From NCBI GenBank assembly GCA_015234115.1, contig JADFWP010000028.1, positions 1 through 34,649 of the forward strand: 34,649 nucleotides of DNA, in the 5' to 3' direction. How positions within the stretch are numbered: position 1 is the stretch's first letter; each line of letters begins with the position of its first letter. The notes below the pieces were generated by a model. It did not search any database. It saw nothing but the letters and a program-made list of their open reading frames with translations, and had not been told where the DNA came from. A program made the position numbers and the translations under genes. Positions 23,368 through 31,303 of this stretch are shown piece by piece. This stretch comes from Magnetococcales bacterium. Its GTDB lineage: Bacteria; Pseudomonadota; Magnetococcia; Magnetococcales; Magnetaquicoccaceae.

Positions 23368-24057
23368 ATGATGAAACCGTCTGAAACTGGAATTGCGTTA
23401 TTGCTGCTCGATCTCGGGATCGGCCTGCTGTTGCTGCTGGTGATCCTGGCAAGCACCCTGACCGATGCCGCCCCGCCACCCGAACCGGCGGAAGCGCAGA
23501 GCCGCCGCCTGCAAGCCCTGAACGCCGAATTGACCGCCAGACTCCTGGTCCAGGAGGGACGAATCCAAGGCTTGATCCGGGGCCAGACCACCCCCAAACC
23601 CGAAGACTGGTCCAATACCCCGATCCCCTCCCAGGCAGCGGAATGGAGCGGTGTCGCTCTGCTGCGCGGCGCGGTGGCCGACCTGACCGCCCGCAACGAA
23701 ATCCTGCTCAACCGCCTGCATCAACTGGAAAGCGGCGTGCCGGAACTGGCCCAGATTCAAACCACCGCCAACGTCACAGGCCAACAGGCCCAGATCGAAC
23801 GCCTGCAAACCGAAATCGCCCGCCTGAACACCCGCATCGAAGAGGCCTTGAACGAAACCGGCGCCACCCGCCAGACCCGCATGGCCCTGGAAGCCAAACT
23901 CCAGGAACGGGACCAACGCATCACGCAACTTGACCACGAAATCAATGCGCTGGCCAGTCGGGCCGGCATTCTGCCGATGCCACCGATCCCATCCGCTCCA
24001 TCGGGACCAACCGGTTCCCGCCAACCCTTGCCACGACCACGCATGACCAACCCATGA
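23368..24057 (+). CDS. Membrane-anchored coiled-coil protein, possible stator partner
   Basis: A 229-residue protein: one N-terminal helix (about 8-30) with Asp15 at its start (LLLLDLGIGLLLLLVIL), reminiscent of the proton-carrying Asp of MotB, ExbD, TolR and ZorB. A linker and a coiled coil (about 45-200) follow, with a Pro-rich tail. There is no OmpA-like peptidoglycan-binding domain, unlike MotB or ZorB. It follows the MotA-like gene and overlaps YcjX by four bases. Start: ATG 23368 or 23371 (GTG 23365 also possible); no Shine-Dalgarno sequence is visible because repeat copy 4 abuts the start. The stator role is an inference from position and helix. Confidence 0.6.
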   Translation: MMKPSETGIALLLLDLGIGLLLLLVILASTLTDAAPPPEPAEAQSRRLQALNAELTARLLVQEGRIQGLIRGQTTPKPEDWSNTPIPSQAAEWSGVALLRGAVADLTARNEILLNRLHQLESGVPELAQIQTTANVTGQQAQIERLQTEIARLNTRIEEALNETGATRQTRMALEAKLQERDQRITQLDHEINALASRAGILPMPPIPSAPSGPTGSRQPLPRPRMTNP

Positions 24058-25496
24058 AAAATCCCTTGAAGGATTGGCACACGGACCGACTCGCCCGCCA
24101 GGTCAACAAACTCGGTGGCCAGTTGGACGATTGGCTCCACCTGACCCTGAATCGCACCGTGCGCCTGGCCGTCACCGGCCTGAACCAAAGCGGCAAAACC
24201 GTCTTCACCACCACCCTGATCCACCATCTGCTCCACGCCCTGCAAGGCTCGAACCTGCCCGGCCTGAAGGCCGCCGACGAAGGACGCCTGCTCGGCACCC
24301 GCATCCAGCCGCAACCCGATCTGGATATTCCCACCTTTGCCTACGAACGCTACATCCGCGCTTTGCTTGCCAACAAACCCTCCTGGCCGGTGCCGACCGA
24401 ATCGTTGAGCGAAATCCGCCTCGCCATCCGCTTTCGACCCGCCGGACTCCTGAGCCGCAAACTGGCCACCTCCTCCACCCTCTATCTCGACATCATCGAC
24501 TATCCGGGGGAGTGGCTGCTCGATCTGCCGATGCTGAAACACTCGTTCGAAAGCTGGTCGGAACAGACGTTGAAACTGTGCGAAGAGGAACCCCGCCTCT
24601 CCCTCTCTGCCCAATGGCGCGACCATTTGCACACACTCAACCCCGCCGACCCCGCCGACGAGGAGATCCTGCGCCAGGCGGCGAAGATCTATACCGATTT
24701 TCTCATGGCCTGCAAACATCCCAAAGTGGGGCTGACCTTTCTGCAACCCGGACGCTTCACCATTCCCGGCGATCTCCGGGAGGCGCCGCTGCTCACCTTC
24801 TGTCCCCTGCCGCCACCCGGCCCGGAAGGCACCCCGCCCGGCTCGATCCGGGAGGCGATGTTCCGCCGCTTTGAATCCTATCAGAAACTGGTGGCCGAAG
24901 GCTTTCTGAAACGCCATTTCTCGCGTTTCGACCGTCAGATCGTGCTGCTCGATCTGCTCGGCGCCCTCAACCGGGGACCGACCGCCTTTGCCGACATGCA
25001 TGCCTCGCTGGAAGCGATTCTGGAAAATTTCCGGCGCGGCCCATCGAGTCTGTTGACCCGGCTGTTCAGTCCGCGCATCGACCGGCTGCTCTTTGCCGCC
25101 ACCAAGGCCGACTATGTGGCCGCCAACCAGCATCACCAGATGGAACGGCTGCTGCGTCGTCTGGTGGCCCGTTCGGCCAACGACGCCTCGTTTCTGGGCG
25201 TGGAGATCCAATCCCAGGCCATGGCCGCCCTGCGCTGCACCCGGACCGTGGCCCGTGAACACAATGGCCGCCGCCTCTCCTTTGTCCAGGGCACGCCGAA
25301 GGGGCGCGAACGGGAGACTCTGCTCTTTCCCGGAGAAATTCCGGAAATTCTCCCGGAACCCGAGGAGTGGGATACCCATCGTTTTCATTTCATGGAATTC
25401 GAACCCCGTCGCCCCCCGGATGCCGAAGGCCCGACCCCCCCCCACATCCGCCTGGATCAGGCGATTGAATTTCTGTTGGGAGACAAACTGCAATGA
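24054..25496 (+). CDS. ycjX: YcjX-family P-loop stress protein
   Basis: P-loop NTPase of 480 residues of the YcjX (DUF463) family. Walker A is GLNQSGKT at 42-49, and DIIDYPGEWLLDLP follows near 152-165, with TKADYV later as the specificity-like motif. In enterobacteria ycjX and ycjF belong to the phage-shock (Psp) envelope-stress regulon, and their molecular role is not settled. The start overlaps the preceding coiled-coil gene (ATGA) and its stop overlaps ycjF (ATGA), so the three are translationally coupled. No pspA, pspF or pspBC gene is nearby, so control must differ from the enterobacterial case. Confidence 0.92.
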   Translation: MKNPLKDWHTDRLARQVNKLGGQLDDWLHLTLNRTVRLAVTGLNQSGKTVFTTTLIHHLLHALQGSNLPGLKAADEGRLLGTRIQPQPDLDIPTFAYERYIRALLANKPSWPVPTESLSEIRLAIRFRPAGLLSRKLATSSTLYLDIIDYPGEWLLDLPMLKHSFESWSEQTLKLCEEEPRLSLSAQWRDHLHTLNPADPADEEILRQAAKIYTDFLMACKHPKVGLTFLQPGRFTIPGDLREAPLLTFCPLPPPGPEGTPPGSIREAMFRRFESYQKLVAEGFLKRHFSRFDRQIVLLDLLGALNRGPTAFADMHASLEAILENFRRGPSSLLTRLFSPRIDRLLFAATKADYVAANQHHQMERLLRRLVARSANDASFLGVEIQSQAMAALRCTRTVAREHNGRRLSFVQGTPKGRERETLLFPGEIPEILPEPEEWDTHRFHFMEFEPRRPPDAEGPTPPHIRLDQAIEFLLGDKLQ

Positions 25497-26548
25497 GCAT
25501 GCGTCCGCGCTGGATTCCCCCGGTGGAAATCTCCCTGGATCCCCCGGCCCCGGAAGCGCCCAGGGTGAACCCACCGGTTTTTCTGCATCTGAACGAACCG
25601 GAGAGCACGCCGCCGGAACCGGACAGGGAGGAAGAGGAACTGCCCCTGGCCGATGAGGCCACCATGCGGGATCCGGCTGTGGTGCGTTCCGGGCGACGCT
25701 GGCGTTGGTTTTTCTGGAGCGCGTTTCTGCTGTTGGCCGGGTTGATGCTGGAAGAGAGCGTGTTGTTTCTGGTCAACCAGTTCCGCATTCATCCGGCGTT
25801 GGGCCTGTTCTTCGGGGGGGTGATCGGCCTGCTGTTGATGCTGCTCGCCTCCGGCATCGTTCAGGAGTTGATGGCATTGCGGGCGTTGCGGGCGCAAGGG
25901 GCGTTGCGCAGCGAAGCGGCCCGGTTGATGTCCGGGGGATCGTTCGGCAACGCGCAACCGGTGATTCAGCAACTGCTCGATCACCATGGCCACCGTCCGG
26001 AGTTGCGGGAGTCGCTGGAGATTTTCCGCGCCATGAATCAAACCCATCTGGGGGACCGGGAGATGCTGGAGCTGTTTTCCAGTCGCGCCCTGCGGCCTTT
26101 GGATGAGGCGGCATTGCGGATCATCGGGCGGCATGCCGCTGCGGCGGCCATGTTGTCGGTGCTCAGTCCGCTGGCGCTGCTGGATGCCGCGTTGTTTTTG
26201 TGGCGCAATGTGCGGATGATGCGGGAATTGGCCCGTGTTTACGGTTTGCGTCCGGGTCCGATGGGCACCATGGTCTTGATGCGCACTCTGGCCGAAGGGA
26301 TGCTGGCTGCCGGAGTCGGCGATCTGATCGCCAAGAGTGCCACCGAGGCGTTGGGCGAGACCCTGGCCGGCGTGGCCCTGGGCAGCGCCGGACAGGCGGC
26401 GACCAACGCCCTTTTCACGGCCCGCATCGGCTTGAAATGTCTGCGTCTTTGCCGTCCGATCCCGTTTCCCAAATCCGAAGAGCCGGGATTGCGGCAGATC
26501 CGGCGCGAACTCAAGGCCGCTCTGGCCGCACCGAAACAGACGCCATGA
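25493..26548 (+). CDS. ycjF: YcjF-family membrane protein (DUF697/TIGR01620)
   Basis: Inner-membrane protein of 351 residues. A hydrophilic Pro/Glu-rich N terminus of ~65 residues leads to two helices, about 70-95 (FFWSAFLLLAGLMLEESVLF) and 100-125 (LGLFFGGVIGLLLMLLASG). A C-terminal helical domain of the DUF697 type follows, with AAAAMLSVLSPLALLDAALF and VGDLIAKSATEALGETL. It normally partners YcjX in membrane-stress response. It overlaps ycjX by four bases and is the last gene of the operon. About 25 bases downstream begins the first 79-bp dctM-derived repeat. Confidence 0.9.
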   Translation: MSMRPRWIPPVEISLDPPAPEAPRVNPPVFLHLNEPESTPPEPDREEEELPLADEATMRDPAVVRSGRRWRWFFWSAFLLLAGLMLEESVLFLVNQFRIHPALGLFFGGVIGLLLMLLASGIVQELMALRALRAQGALRSEAARLMSGGSFGNAQPVIQQLLDHHGHRPELRESLEIFRAMNQTHLGDREMLELFSSRALRPLDEAALRIIGRHAAAAAMLSVLSPLALLDAALFLWRNVRMMRELARVYGLRPGPMGTMVLMRTLAEGMLAAGVGDLIAKSATEALGETLAGVALGSAGQAATNALFTARIGLKCLRLCRPIPFPKSEEPGLRQIRRELKAALAAPKQTP

Positions 26549-26572
26549 CAAAGGATTGCAAGAAAAGAAGGG

Positions 26573-26651
26573 GCAACTCCCTCAATAATTGCGCCTGGAA
26601 TCCTCACAACATCCCCAACACCCCCGGCAGCCACAACGAAAGTCCGGGCCA
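26573..26651. repeat. 79-bp direct repeat, detached copy of the dctM 3' end
   Basis: This matches 27257-27335 at 78 of 79 positions in the same orientation (the difference is C versus T near position 26623). It contains the last 15 codons of dctM, its stop and 31 downstream bases. Together the two copies bracket the ParD/ParE-type pair. It reads like an att-type duplication at the 3' end of a gene, or a tandem duplication. No integrase is present. Confidence 0.9.
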
Positions 26652-26701
26652 GCAAGTCACTCTTGCCCATTTCCCAAAAGGGTCGCGAGGCGATTTGGGA
26701 A

Positions 26702-26998
26702 CTATTGAAAGAAAGTCAATTTTTCAACATCCCGCAACCCGTGCAAAATACGGATAATCTTAATGCCATTCTCGATCGGAACATAGAAAATCAAATAATG
26801 TCCGACAGTTTGGCTGCGCAAATGGATGCAAATTTCATCACGACAAACGCCCAGTTGCGGAAAGTCCGCCAGGGTCTGACATTTTTCCAGAATACCATCC
26901 AGAAATCTGTCCGTATTCTGCGGGTTGTCTTGTGCGCTATACCACCAGATTTCGTCCAGATCTCGTTCGGCTTCAGGCCGTTTCAAGATGCGTGACAT
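26702..26998 (-). CDS. ParE/RelE-superfamily toxin
   Basis: Toxin of 98 residues with the RelE/ParE fold: AERDLDEIWWYSAQDNPQ, LADFPQLGVCRDE, LRSQTVGHYLIFY and IIRILHGLRDVEKL. The order of helices and strands and the final RILHGLRD match the ParE subgroup, whose members poison DNA gyrase; without alignment RelE-type RNase action cannot be excluded. Start ATG overlaps the last base of the antitoxin stop, as usual. The coding region is AT-richer than its neighbours, consistent with transfer. Confidence 0.88.
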   Translation of the reverse strand: MSRILKRPEAERDLDEIWWYSAQDNPQNTDRFLDGILEKCQTLADFPQLGVCRDEICIHLRSQTVGHYLIFYVPIENGIKIIRILHGLRDVEKLTFFQ

Positions 26999-27252
26999 CA
27001 GGATTTCAGCCTTGCAAGGCGCTTGCGGCCACGCTCCTTGACAGCCTCCAGATCCAATGGCGTGGCTTCGCCGCTCTCCATGCCGATTTGAATGTCACGC
27101 TGCAAGGCTTCCTGTCGCCGTTTGCGCACCAGGTCCCGTTCATCGAGAAGTTGCAAGGCTTCCCACACCACCTCGCTCACCGAATGGTAAAATCCGCTCG
27201 CGACCTTCCCTTGCACCAACGCTTCAAGGTGGGGAGGCAGGGTAATGTTCAT
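26998..27252 (-). CDS. ParD-type ribbon-helix-helix antitoxin
   Basis: Antitoxin of 84 residues. MNITLPPHLEALVQGKVASG followed by SVSEVVWEALQLLDERD is the ribbon-helix-helix DNA-binding pattern of ParD. The C-terminal half, rich in Lys, Arg and Glu, is the toxin-binding tail. Such proteins repress their own operon. It comes first and shares one base with the toxin gene. Its ribosome-binding site (GAGGGAG) lies within the second 79-bp dctM-derived repeat, so the pair borrows expression signals from the repeat. A promoter within or upstream of that repeat is not evident. Confidence 0.9.
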   Translation of the reverse strand: MNITLPPHLEALVQGKVASGFYHSVSEVVWEALQLLDERDLVRKRRQEALQRDIQIGMESGEATPLDLEAVKERGRKRLARLKS

Positions 27253-27256
27253 CGAT

Positions 27257-27335
27257 GCAACTCCCTCAATAATTGCGCCTGGAATCCTCACAACATCCCC
27301 AACACCCCTGGCAGCCACAACGAAAGTCCGGGCCA
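27257..27335. repeat. 79-bp direct repeat at the intact dctM 3' end
   Basis: Partner of 26573-26651. Positions 27288-27335 are the end of dctM (final residues PGVLGML and stop), and 27257-27287 lie downstream of it. It includes the Shine-Dalgarno sequence of the antitoxin gene. Confidence 0.9.
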
Positions 27336-28571
27336 ATAGGTGACCAGCAGCAAGAACACCACCATGGCCATCATCCAGGGGAGACAGGCCACGGTCACTT
27401 CGGTCAATCCCATCCGGTTGATGCCGCTGGCAATGTAGAGATTCAATCCCACGGGCGGGGTCACCATGCCGATCTCCATGTTGACGGTGAGCATGATGCC
27501 GAAATGGATCGGATGAATCCCCAGACGCATGGCCACCGGAAAAAGCAGCGGCGCCATGATCAGAATGATCGACGATGGCTCCATGAAATCCCCGGCAATG
27601 ATCAGGATCAGGTTGACCGCCAGCAGAAACAGCACCGGACCAAAGCCCAGATCGAGCATCCAGAGGCTCATCTCCTGCGGGATGTTCTCGAAGGTCAGCA
27701 GAAACGAAAACAGAATCGCATTGGTGATGATGTACAACAGCATGGCGCTCATGTTGGCCGACTCCAACAGCACCCGGGGGGTGTCGGAGATTTTCAGATC
27801 CCGATGGACAAAGACCGCCACAAAAAAGGAATAAACCGCACTCATCGCCGCCGCCTCGGTGGCGGTGAACAGCCCGGAGTAGATCCCCCCCATGACCACG
27901 AAAATCAGCGACAGCCCCCAGATGCTCTCTCGGAAAGCCGTGGCGCGTTCGGCCCACGAGGCCTTGGGCTGACGGGGATAGCCAAACCGGCGTGCCCGCT
28001 CCCAGGTGACCAAGCCGAGCATCAACGCCAGCACCAGCCCCGGCACCAACCCGGCCATGAACAGTGCCCCCACCGAAGTGCTGGTGGAGACCGCATACAT
28101 CACCATGACGATGGAGGGCGGAATCAGAATGCCCAAGGCACCGGAGGTGGTGATCACCCCGGTGCCGAATTCGATGGGAAAACCGGCGCGGGTCATGGCC
28201 GGCATCAGAATCGAGCCGATGGCCACCACCGTGGCCGGGGAGGAGCCGGAGATGGCGGCGAACAGGGCGCACGACAGCACGCCCGCCAACCCCAATCCGC
28301 CATGCAGATGGCCCACCATGGCGTTGGCAAAGCGGATCATGCGTCGCGCCACCCCGCCATGGGTGAGAAAATTGCCCGCCAGAATGAAAAAGGGAATCGC
28401 CATGATTTCGAAGCGTTCGATGCCGGTGAAGAGCTTGAGCGCCACAGCCTGGATCGGCACACTGGTCAGGCCGAACAGGTAGATCAGCACGGTCAATCCC
28501 AGCGCAATGGAGATCGGCATGCCAGTGGCAAGCAGCACGGCGAGCAGACCGAAGATGATCAGAGAGGTCAT
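27288..28571 (-). CDS. dctM: TRAP transporter large permease DctM
   Basis: Large membrane subunit of a tripartite TRAP transporter, 427 residues with about 12 helices. Family patterns include IMAIPFFILAGNFLTHGG, AAISGSSPATVVAIGS and LGILIPPSIVMVMYAVST, then EIGMVTPPVGLNLYIASG. TRAP systems use an ion gradient to import carboxylates delivered by the DctP binding protein. Start ATG 28571 is fixed by a four-base overlap with dctQ. Last gene of dctPQM; the end of its coding sequence has been duplicated downstream around a toxin-antitoxin pair. Confidence 0.95.
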   Translation of the reverse strand: MTSLIIFGLLAVLLATGMPISIALGLTVLIYLFGLTSVPIQAVALKLFTGIERFEIMAIPFFILAGNFLTHGGVARRMIRFANAMVGHLHGGLGLAGVLSCALFAAISGSSPATVVAIGSILMPAMTRAGFPIEFGTGVITTSGALGILIPPSIVMVMYAVSTSTSVGALFMAGLVPGLVLALMLGLVTWERARRFGYPRQPKASWAERATAFRESIWGLSLIFVVMGGIYSGLFTATEAAAMSAVYSFFVAVFVHRDLKISDTPRVLLESANMSAMLLYIITNAILFSFLLTFENIPQEMSLWMLDLGFGPVLFLLAVNLILIIAGDFMEPSSIILIMAPLLFPVAMRLGIHPIHFGIMLTVNMEIGMVTPPVGLNLYIASGINRMGLTEVTVACLPWMMAMVVFLLLVTYWPGLSLWLPGVLGML

Positions 28572-29119
28572 GGCGCGTTCGGCCCTTCGGACAGTCCCGC
28601 CACATGGAGATGGTCCGCATGGGGCAAGGTGTTGGTCAACTGGAATCTGCGGGCGACTTGCAAAAACCGGAAACACATCAGATAGGAACCCAGGGGGATG
28701 CAGAGATAGATCCACCACATGGGCAGTTCCATATCCGGCGAGGTCTGGTCGGTGTGGGCGATCGCCCAGACGAAATGGGCGCCGAGCGAACCGATGATGA
28801 CCGTGAACAAGGCACCGCTCCACAGACCGAACAGGATCACCCGGTGGCGCCAGGGTTCGACCAGGCGGTTGACCAGCACGTCCACTCCCACATGGACCCC
28901 GGTGCGCACCCCGTAGGCGGCACCGAATTTGGCCATCCAGATGAAGAGATAGATGCACAACTCCTGCGCCCAACTGGTGCTGAAGCCGGACAGAAACCCG
29001 TGCAGAGCCGGGATGCCCATGGCATAGCGATGGACCACGGCCACGAAGATGATCAGTGTGGCCGCAGCCATCAGAAAGGCGATCAACCCCTCTTCCAGGT
29101 GATCCAGGGATTTCAGCAT
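28568..29119 (-). CDS. dctQ: TRAP transporter small permease DctQ
   Basis: Small membrane subunit of the TRAP transporter, 183 residues with four helices. The opening LKSLDHLEEGLIAFLMAAATLI, then STSWAQELCIYLFIWMAKFGAAYG and RTGVHVGVDVLVNRL match the DctQ family. It joins with DctM to form the permease. ATG 29119 is preferred because GAGGTG precedes it; GTG 29125 is an alternative. It overlaps dctM by four bases and follows dctP by 45. Confidence 0.93.
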   Translation of the reverse strand: MLKSLDHLEEGLIAFLMAAATLIIFVAVVHRYAMGIPALHGFLSGFSTSWAQELCIYLFIWMAKFGAAYGVRTGVHVGVDVLVNRLVEPWRHRVILFGLWSGALFTVIIGSLGAHFVWAIAHTDQTSPDMELPMWWIYLCIPLGSYLMCFRFLQVARRFQLTNTLPHADHLHVAGLSEGPNAP

Positions 29120-29164
29120 CGGCACCTCGGGCGAGCGGTCGGGGGGGGCATCACGATCGGGTCA

Positions 29165-30178
29165 TTATAATCTGGCCGGGTCGAAGCCGGTGGCCTGATA
29201 GATCGATTGGATCAACTCCGCGCCGATCCGGCTGGCCATCTCTTCGTGGACCTTGATCAGCGCCCGTTTCCAGGAGGCGCGCTTGGGCGGGGACAGGGTG
29301 AGGATTTGGGTCTTGCCGGATTGGCGGACCGCCTCCAGTGCCTTGTCGTTTTCCTGCTTGGCGATCTGGTTGGCAAAAACCGTGGCATCGGCCATGGCCC
29401 GTTCCAGTTGGCTGCGGACATCCGCGGGCAGTCCATCCCAGAAGGGTTTGTTGACGATCACCGCATAGCCCAGATAGCCATGATCGGTGAGGGTCATGAA
29501 TTTCTGGACCTCGTGCATTTTCTGGGTATAGAAGTTCGAGACCGGATTTTCCGTGCCATCGACCACCCCGGTTTGCAGGGCCTGATAGACTTCGGAGAAG
29601 GCCATGACCTGGGGATTGGCTCCCAGGGCGCGCATTTGGGCGTCGAGCACCTTGGAAGATTGAATGCGCATCTTCTGCCCCTTGAGATCGATCGGATCCT
29701 TGATGGGCCTGTTGGCGCTCAACTGCTTGAAGCCGTTGTCCCAGTAGGCCAGCCCGAGAATTCCTTTGGGGGAGAGTTTGGCGAGCAGAGCCTGTCCCAC
29801 CGGACCATAGGTCACCTTGTGCAACTGCTCGTAGTTTTCGAAAAGATAGGGCAGATCAAAAACCTCGAATTCTTTGACACCCAATGGACCGAATTTGGCC
29901 AGAGAGGGGGCGAGCATCTGGACCGTGCCCATCTGGAGGGCTTCCAGTTCTTCCTTGTCCTTGAAAAGCTGGCTGTTGGGATAGACTTCGACCTTGACCC
30001 GGTCGTTGGTGTAACTCGCGGCCAATTCGCGGAATTTCTCCGCTGCCTTGCCTTTGGGGGTGTCGTTGGCCACCACGTGGCTGAATTTGATATGAATCGT
30101 CTCTGCGGCGTGCGCCGTACCCCACAAAGCAACCCAAGTCAGGGCCACAGCCCCGATACCAATTCGCCATGCACGCAT
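29165..30178 (-). CDS. dctP: TRAP transporter substrate-binding protein DctP
   Basis: Periplasmic binding protein of 337 residues that feeds DctQM. The signal peptide (ending WGTAHA before AETIHI) is followed by the classic TRAP pattern FSHVVANDTPKGKAAEKF, MGTVQMLAPSLA, LPYLFENYEQLHKV, MRIQSSKVLDAQMRALGANP and QTGVVDGTENPVSNFYTQK. The Arg in MRIQSS (here just before the substrate groove) normally binds a carboxylate, so a C4-dicarboxylate or other organic acid is likely. ATG 30178 has AAGGAG at nine bases; the longer frame start lacks a signal peptide. First gene of the operon. Confidence 0.95.
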   Translation of the reverse strand: MRAWRIGIGAVALTWVALWGTAHAAETIHIKFSHVVANDTPKGKAAEKFRELAASYTNDRVKVEVYPNSQLFKDKEELEALQMGTVQMLAPSLAKFGPLGVKEFEVFDLPYLFENYEQLHKVTYGPVGQALLAKLSPKGILGLAYWDNGFKQLSANRPIKDPIDLKGQKMRIQSSKVLDAQMRALGANPQVMAFSEVYQALQTGVVDGTENPVSNFYTQKMHEVQKFMTLTDHGYLGYAVIVNKPFWDGLPADVRSQLERAMADATVFANQIAKQENDKALEAVRQSGKTQILTLSPPKRASWKRALIKVHEEMASRIGAELIQSIYQATGFDPARL

Positions 30179-30274
30179 GATTTCGGCTCCTTGCCAAGGA
30201 AAGATAATGAAGGGAGGTTTATCCAAATCAATCATGCCGATAAACCGTGCCCGCGTCAAGGTGATTCCCCCTTT

Positions 30275-31189
30275 TCAATCCCGCAACTCCCGTCCGGTCA
30301 GCTTCAAAAAGAGATCCTCCAGCCCGGCCGGACGGGACAGACAGATCAGATCGTGACGCCCGCGCAGGTGCGCCATCACCTCCGAGGCATCCAGGGTGTG
30401 ACAATAGAGCGTATCCCCGGCCTGCTCCAGCCGTCCGGGGAGTCGGGCCAGCGACTCCCGATCCAGCGGCGGATGACGGGGACGGATCTCCACCACTTCG
30501 GGTTCCAGATGGGCGGCGATCAGTGCCTGGGGCGCGCCCATGGCCAGAATGGCGCCAGCCTCGATGATCATCAACCGATCGCAGAGCCGGGCAGCCTCTT
30601 CCATGTAGTGGGTGGTCAGAAAAAGGGTGGTGCCCTGATTTTTCAGGGCCGTGAGACGCTGCCAGATCAGATGGCGCGCCTGGGGATCGAGACCCGTGGT
30701 GGGTTCGTCGAGAATCAGCAGTTCGGGCGAGGCGATCAGGGCGCGGGCGATCACCAGACGACGCTTCATCCCTCCCGAAAGGGTGCGCACCGCGCTGTCG
30801 CGCCGCTCGCTCAACTGGGCGAACTCCAGCAACTCCGCAACCCGTGAGCGGATCAGGGACTCCTCCAGACCGAAATAACGACCATACACCAGAAAATTTT
30901 CGACCACGGTCAGATCGTCGTCGAGGTTGTCCTCCTGGGCCACCACGCCCATGCGACGATGCACCTCCGGATCGGCGGGATTGGTGAAACGGTCGAACAG
31001 TCGCACCTCTCCGCCCTCTTTCGGGGTCAGGCCGGTGAGAATGCGCAAGGTGGTGCTTTTGCCGGCGCCATTCGGGCCGAGCATGCCAAAACACTCGCCG
31101 GGACGCACCTCGAAGTCGAGATGATCGACCACCAGGCGTTGATGGTATCGTTTGGTAAGGCCCTGGACCCGAATCAGTGGACAAGACAT
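30275..31189 (-). CDS. ABC transporter ATPase, NodI-like
   Basis: Cytoplasmic ABC ATPase of 304 residues. Walker A GPNGAGKST at 38-46, signature LSGGMKRRL, Walker B LLILDEPTTGLD and the C-terminal stretch RPAGLEDLFLKLTGREL match NodI/DrrA-type exporters closely, the last being typical of NodI. No permease adjoins it; the NodJ-like permease at 8834-9604 is the best candidate partner. ATG 31189 is chosen because the family begins at LIRVQGLTKRY and AGGATG precedes. It is divergent from the NAD(P)HX repair gene (114 bases). It stands alone upstream of dctP, which starts about 100 bases away. Confidence 0.9.
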   Translation of the reverse strand: MSCPLIRVQGLTKRYHQRLVVDHLDFEVRPGECFGMLGPNGAGKSTTLRILTGLTPKEGGEVRLFDRFTNPADPEVHRRMGVVAQEDNLDDDLTVVENFLVYGRYFGLEESLIRSRVAELLEFAQLSERRDSAVRTLSGGMKRRLVIARALIASPELLILDEPTTGLDPQARHLIWQRLTALKNQGTTLFLTTHYMEEAARLCDRLMIIEAGAILAMGAPQALIAAHLEPEVVEIRPRHPPLDRESLARLPGRLEQAGDTLYCHTLDASEVMAHLRGRHDLICLSRPAGLEDLFLKLTGRELRD

Positions 31190-31303
31190 GGTGACGGTTT
31201 CATCCTGGCGCGTTTTGTGAAAAAATGGACCCTGTTTTTCAATCCTCATCCATGCGACAATGGGGACAAACCACAAGGATACACCATTGGGGGAGGTTGG
31301 CGC

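Noticed and set aside
21896-24057. A standard Zorya anti-phage system
   Set aside because: A ZorA-like protein and possible small partner exist, but no ZorC, ZorD or ZorE gene adjoins them; YcjX/YcjF follow instead and the partner lacks an OmpA-like domain.
23757-25574. 605-residue frame on the minus strand
   Set aside because: Antisense to the coiled-coil gene and ycjX, which have overlapping starts and a P-loop.
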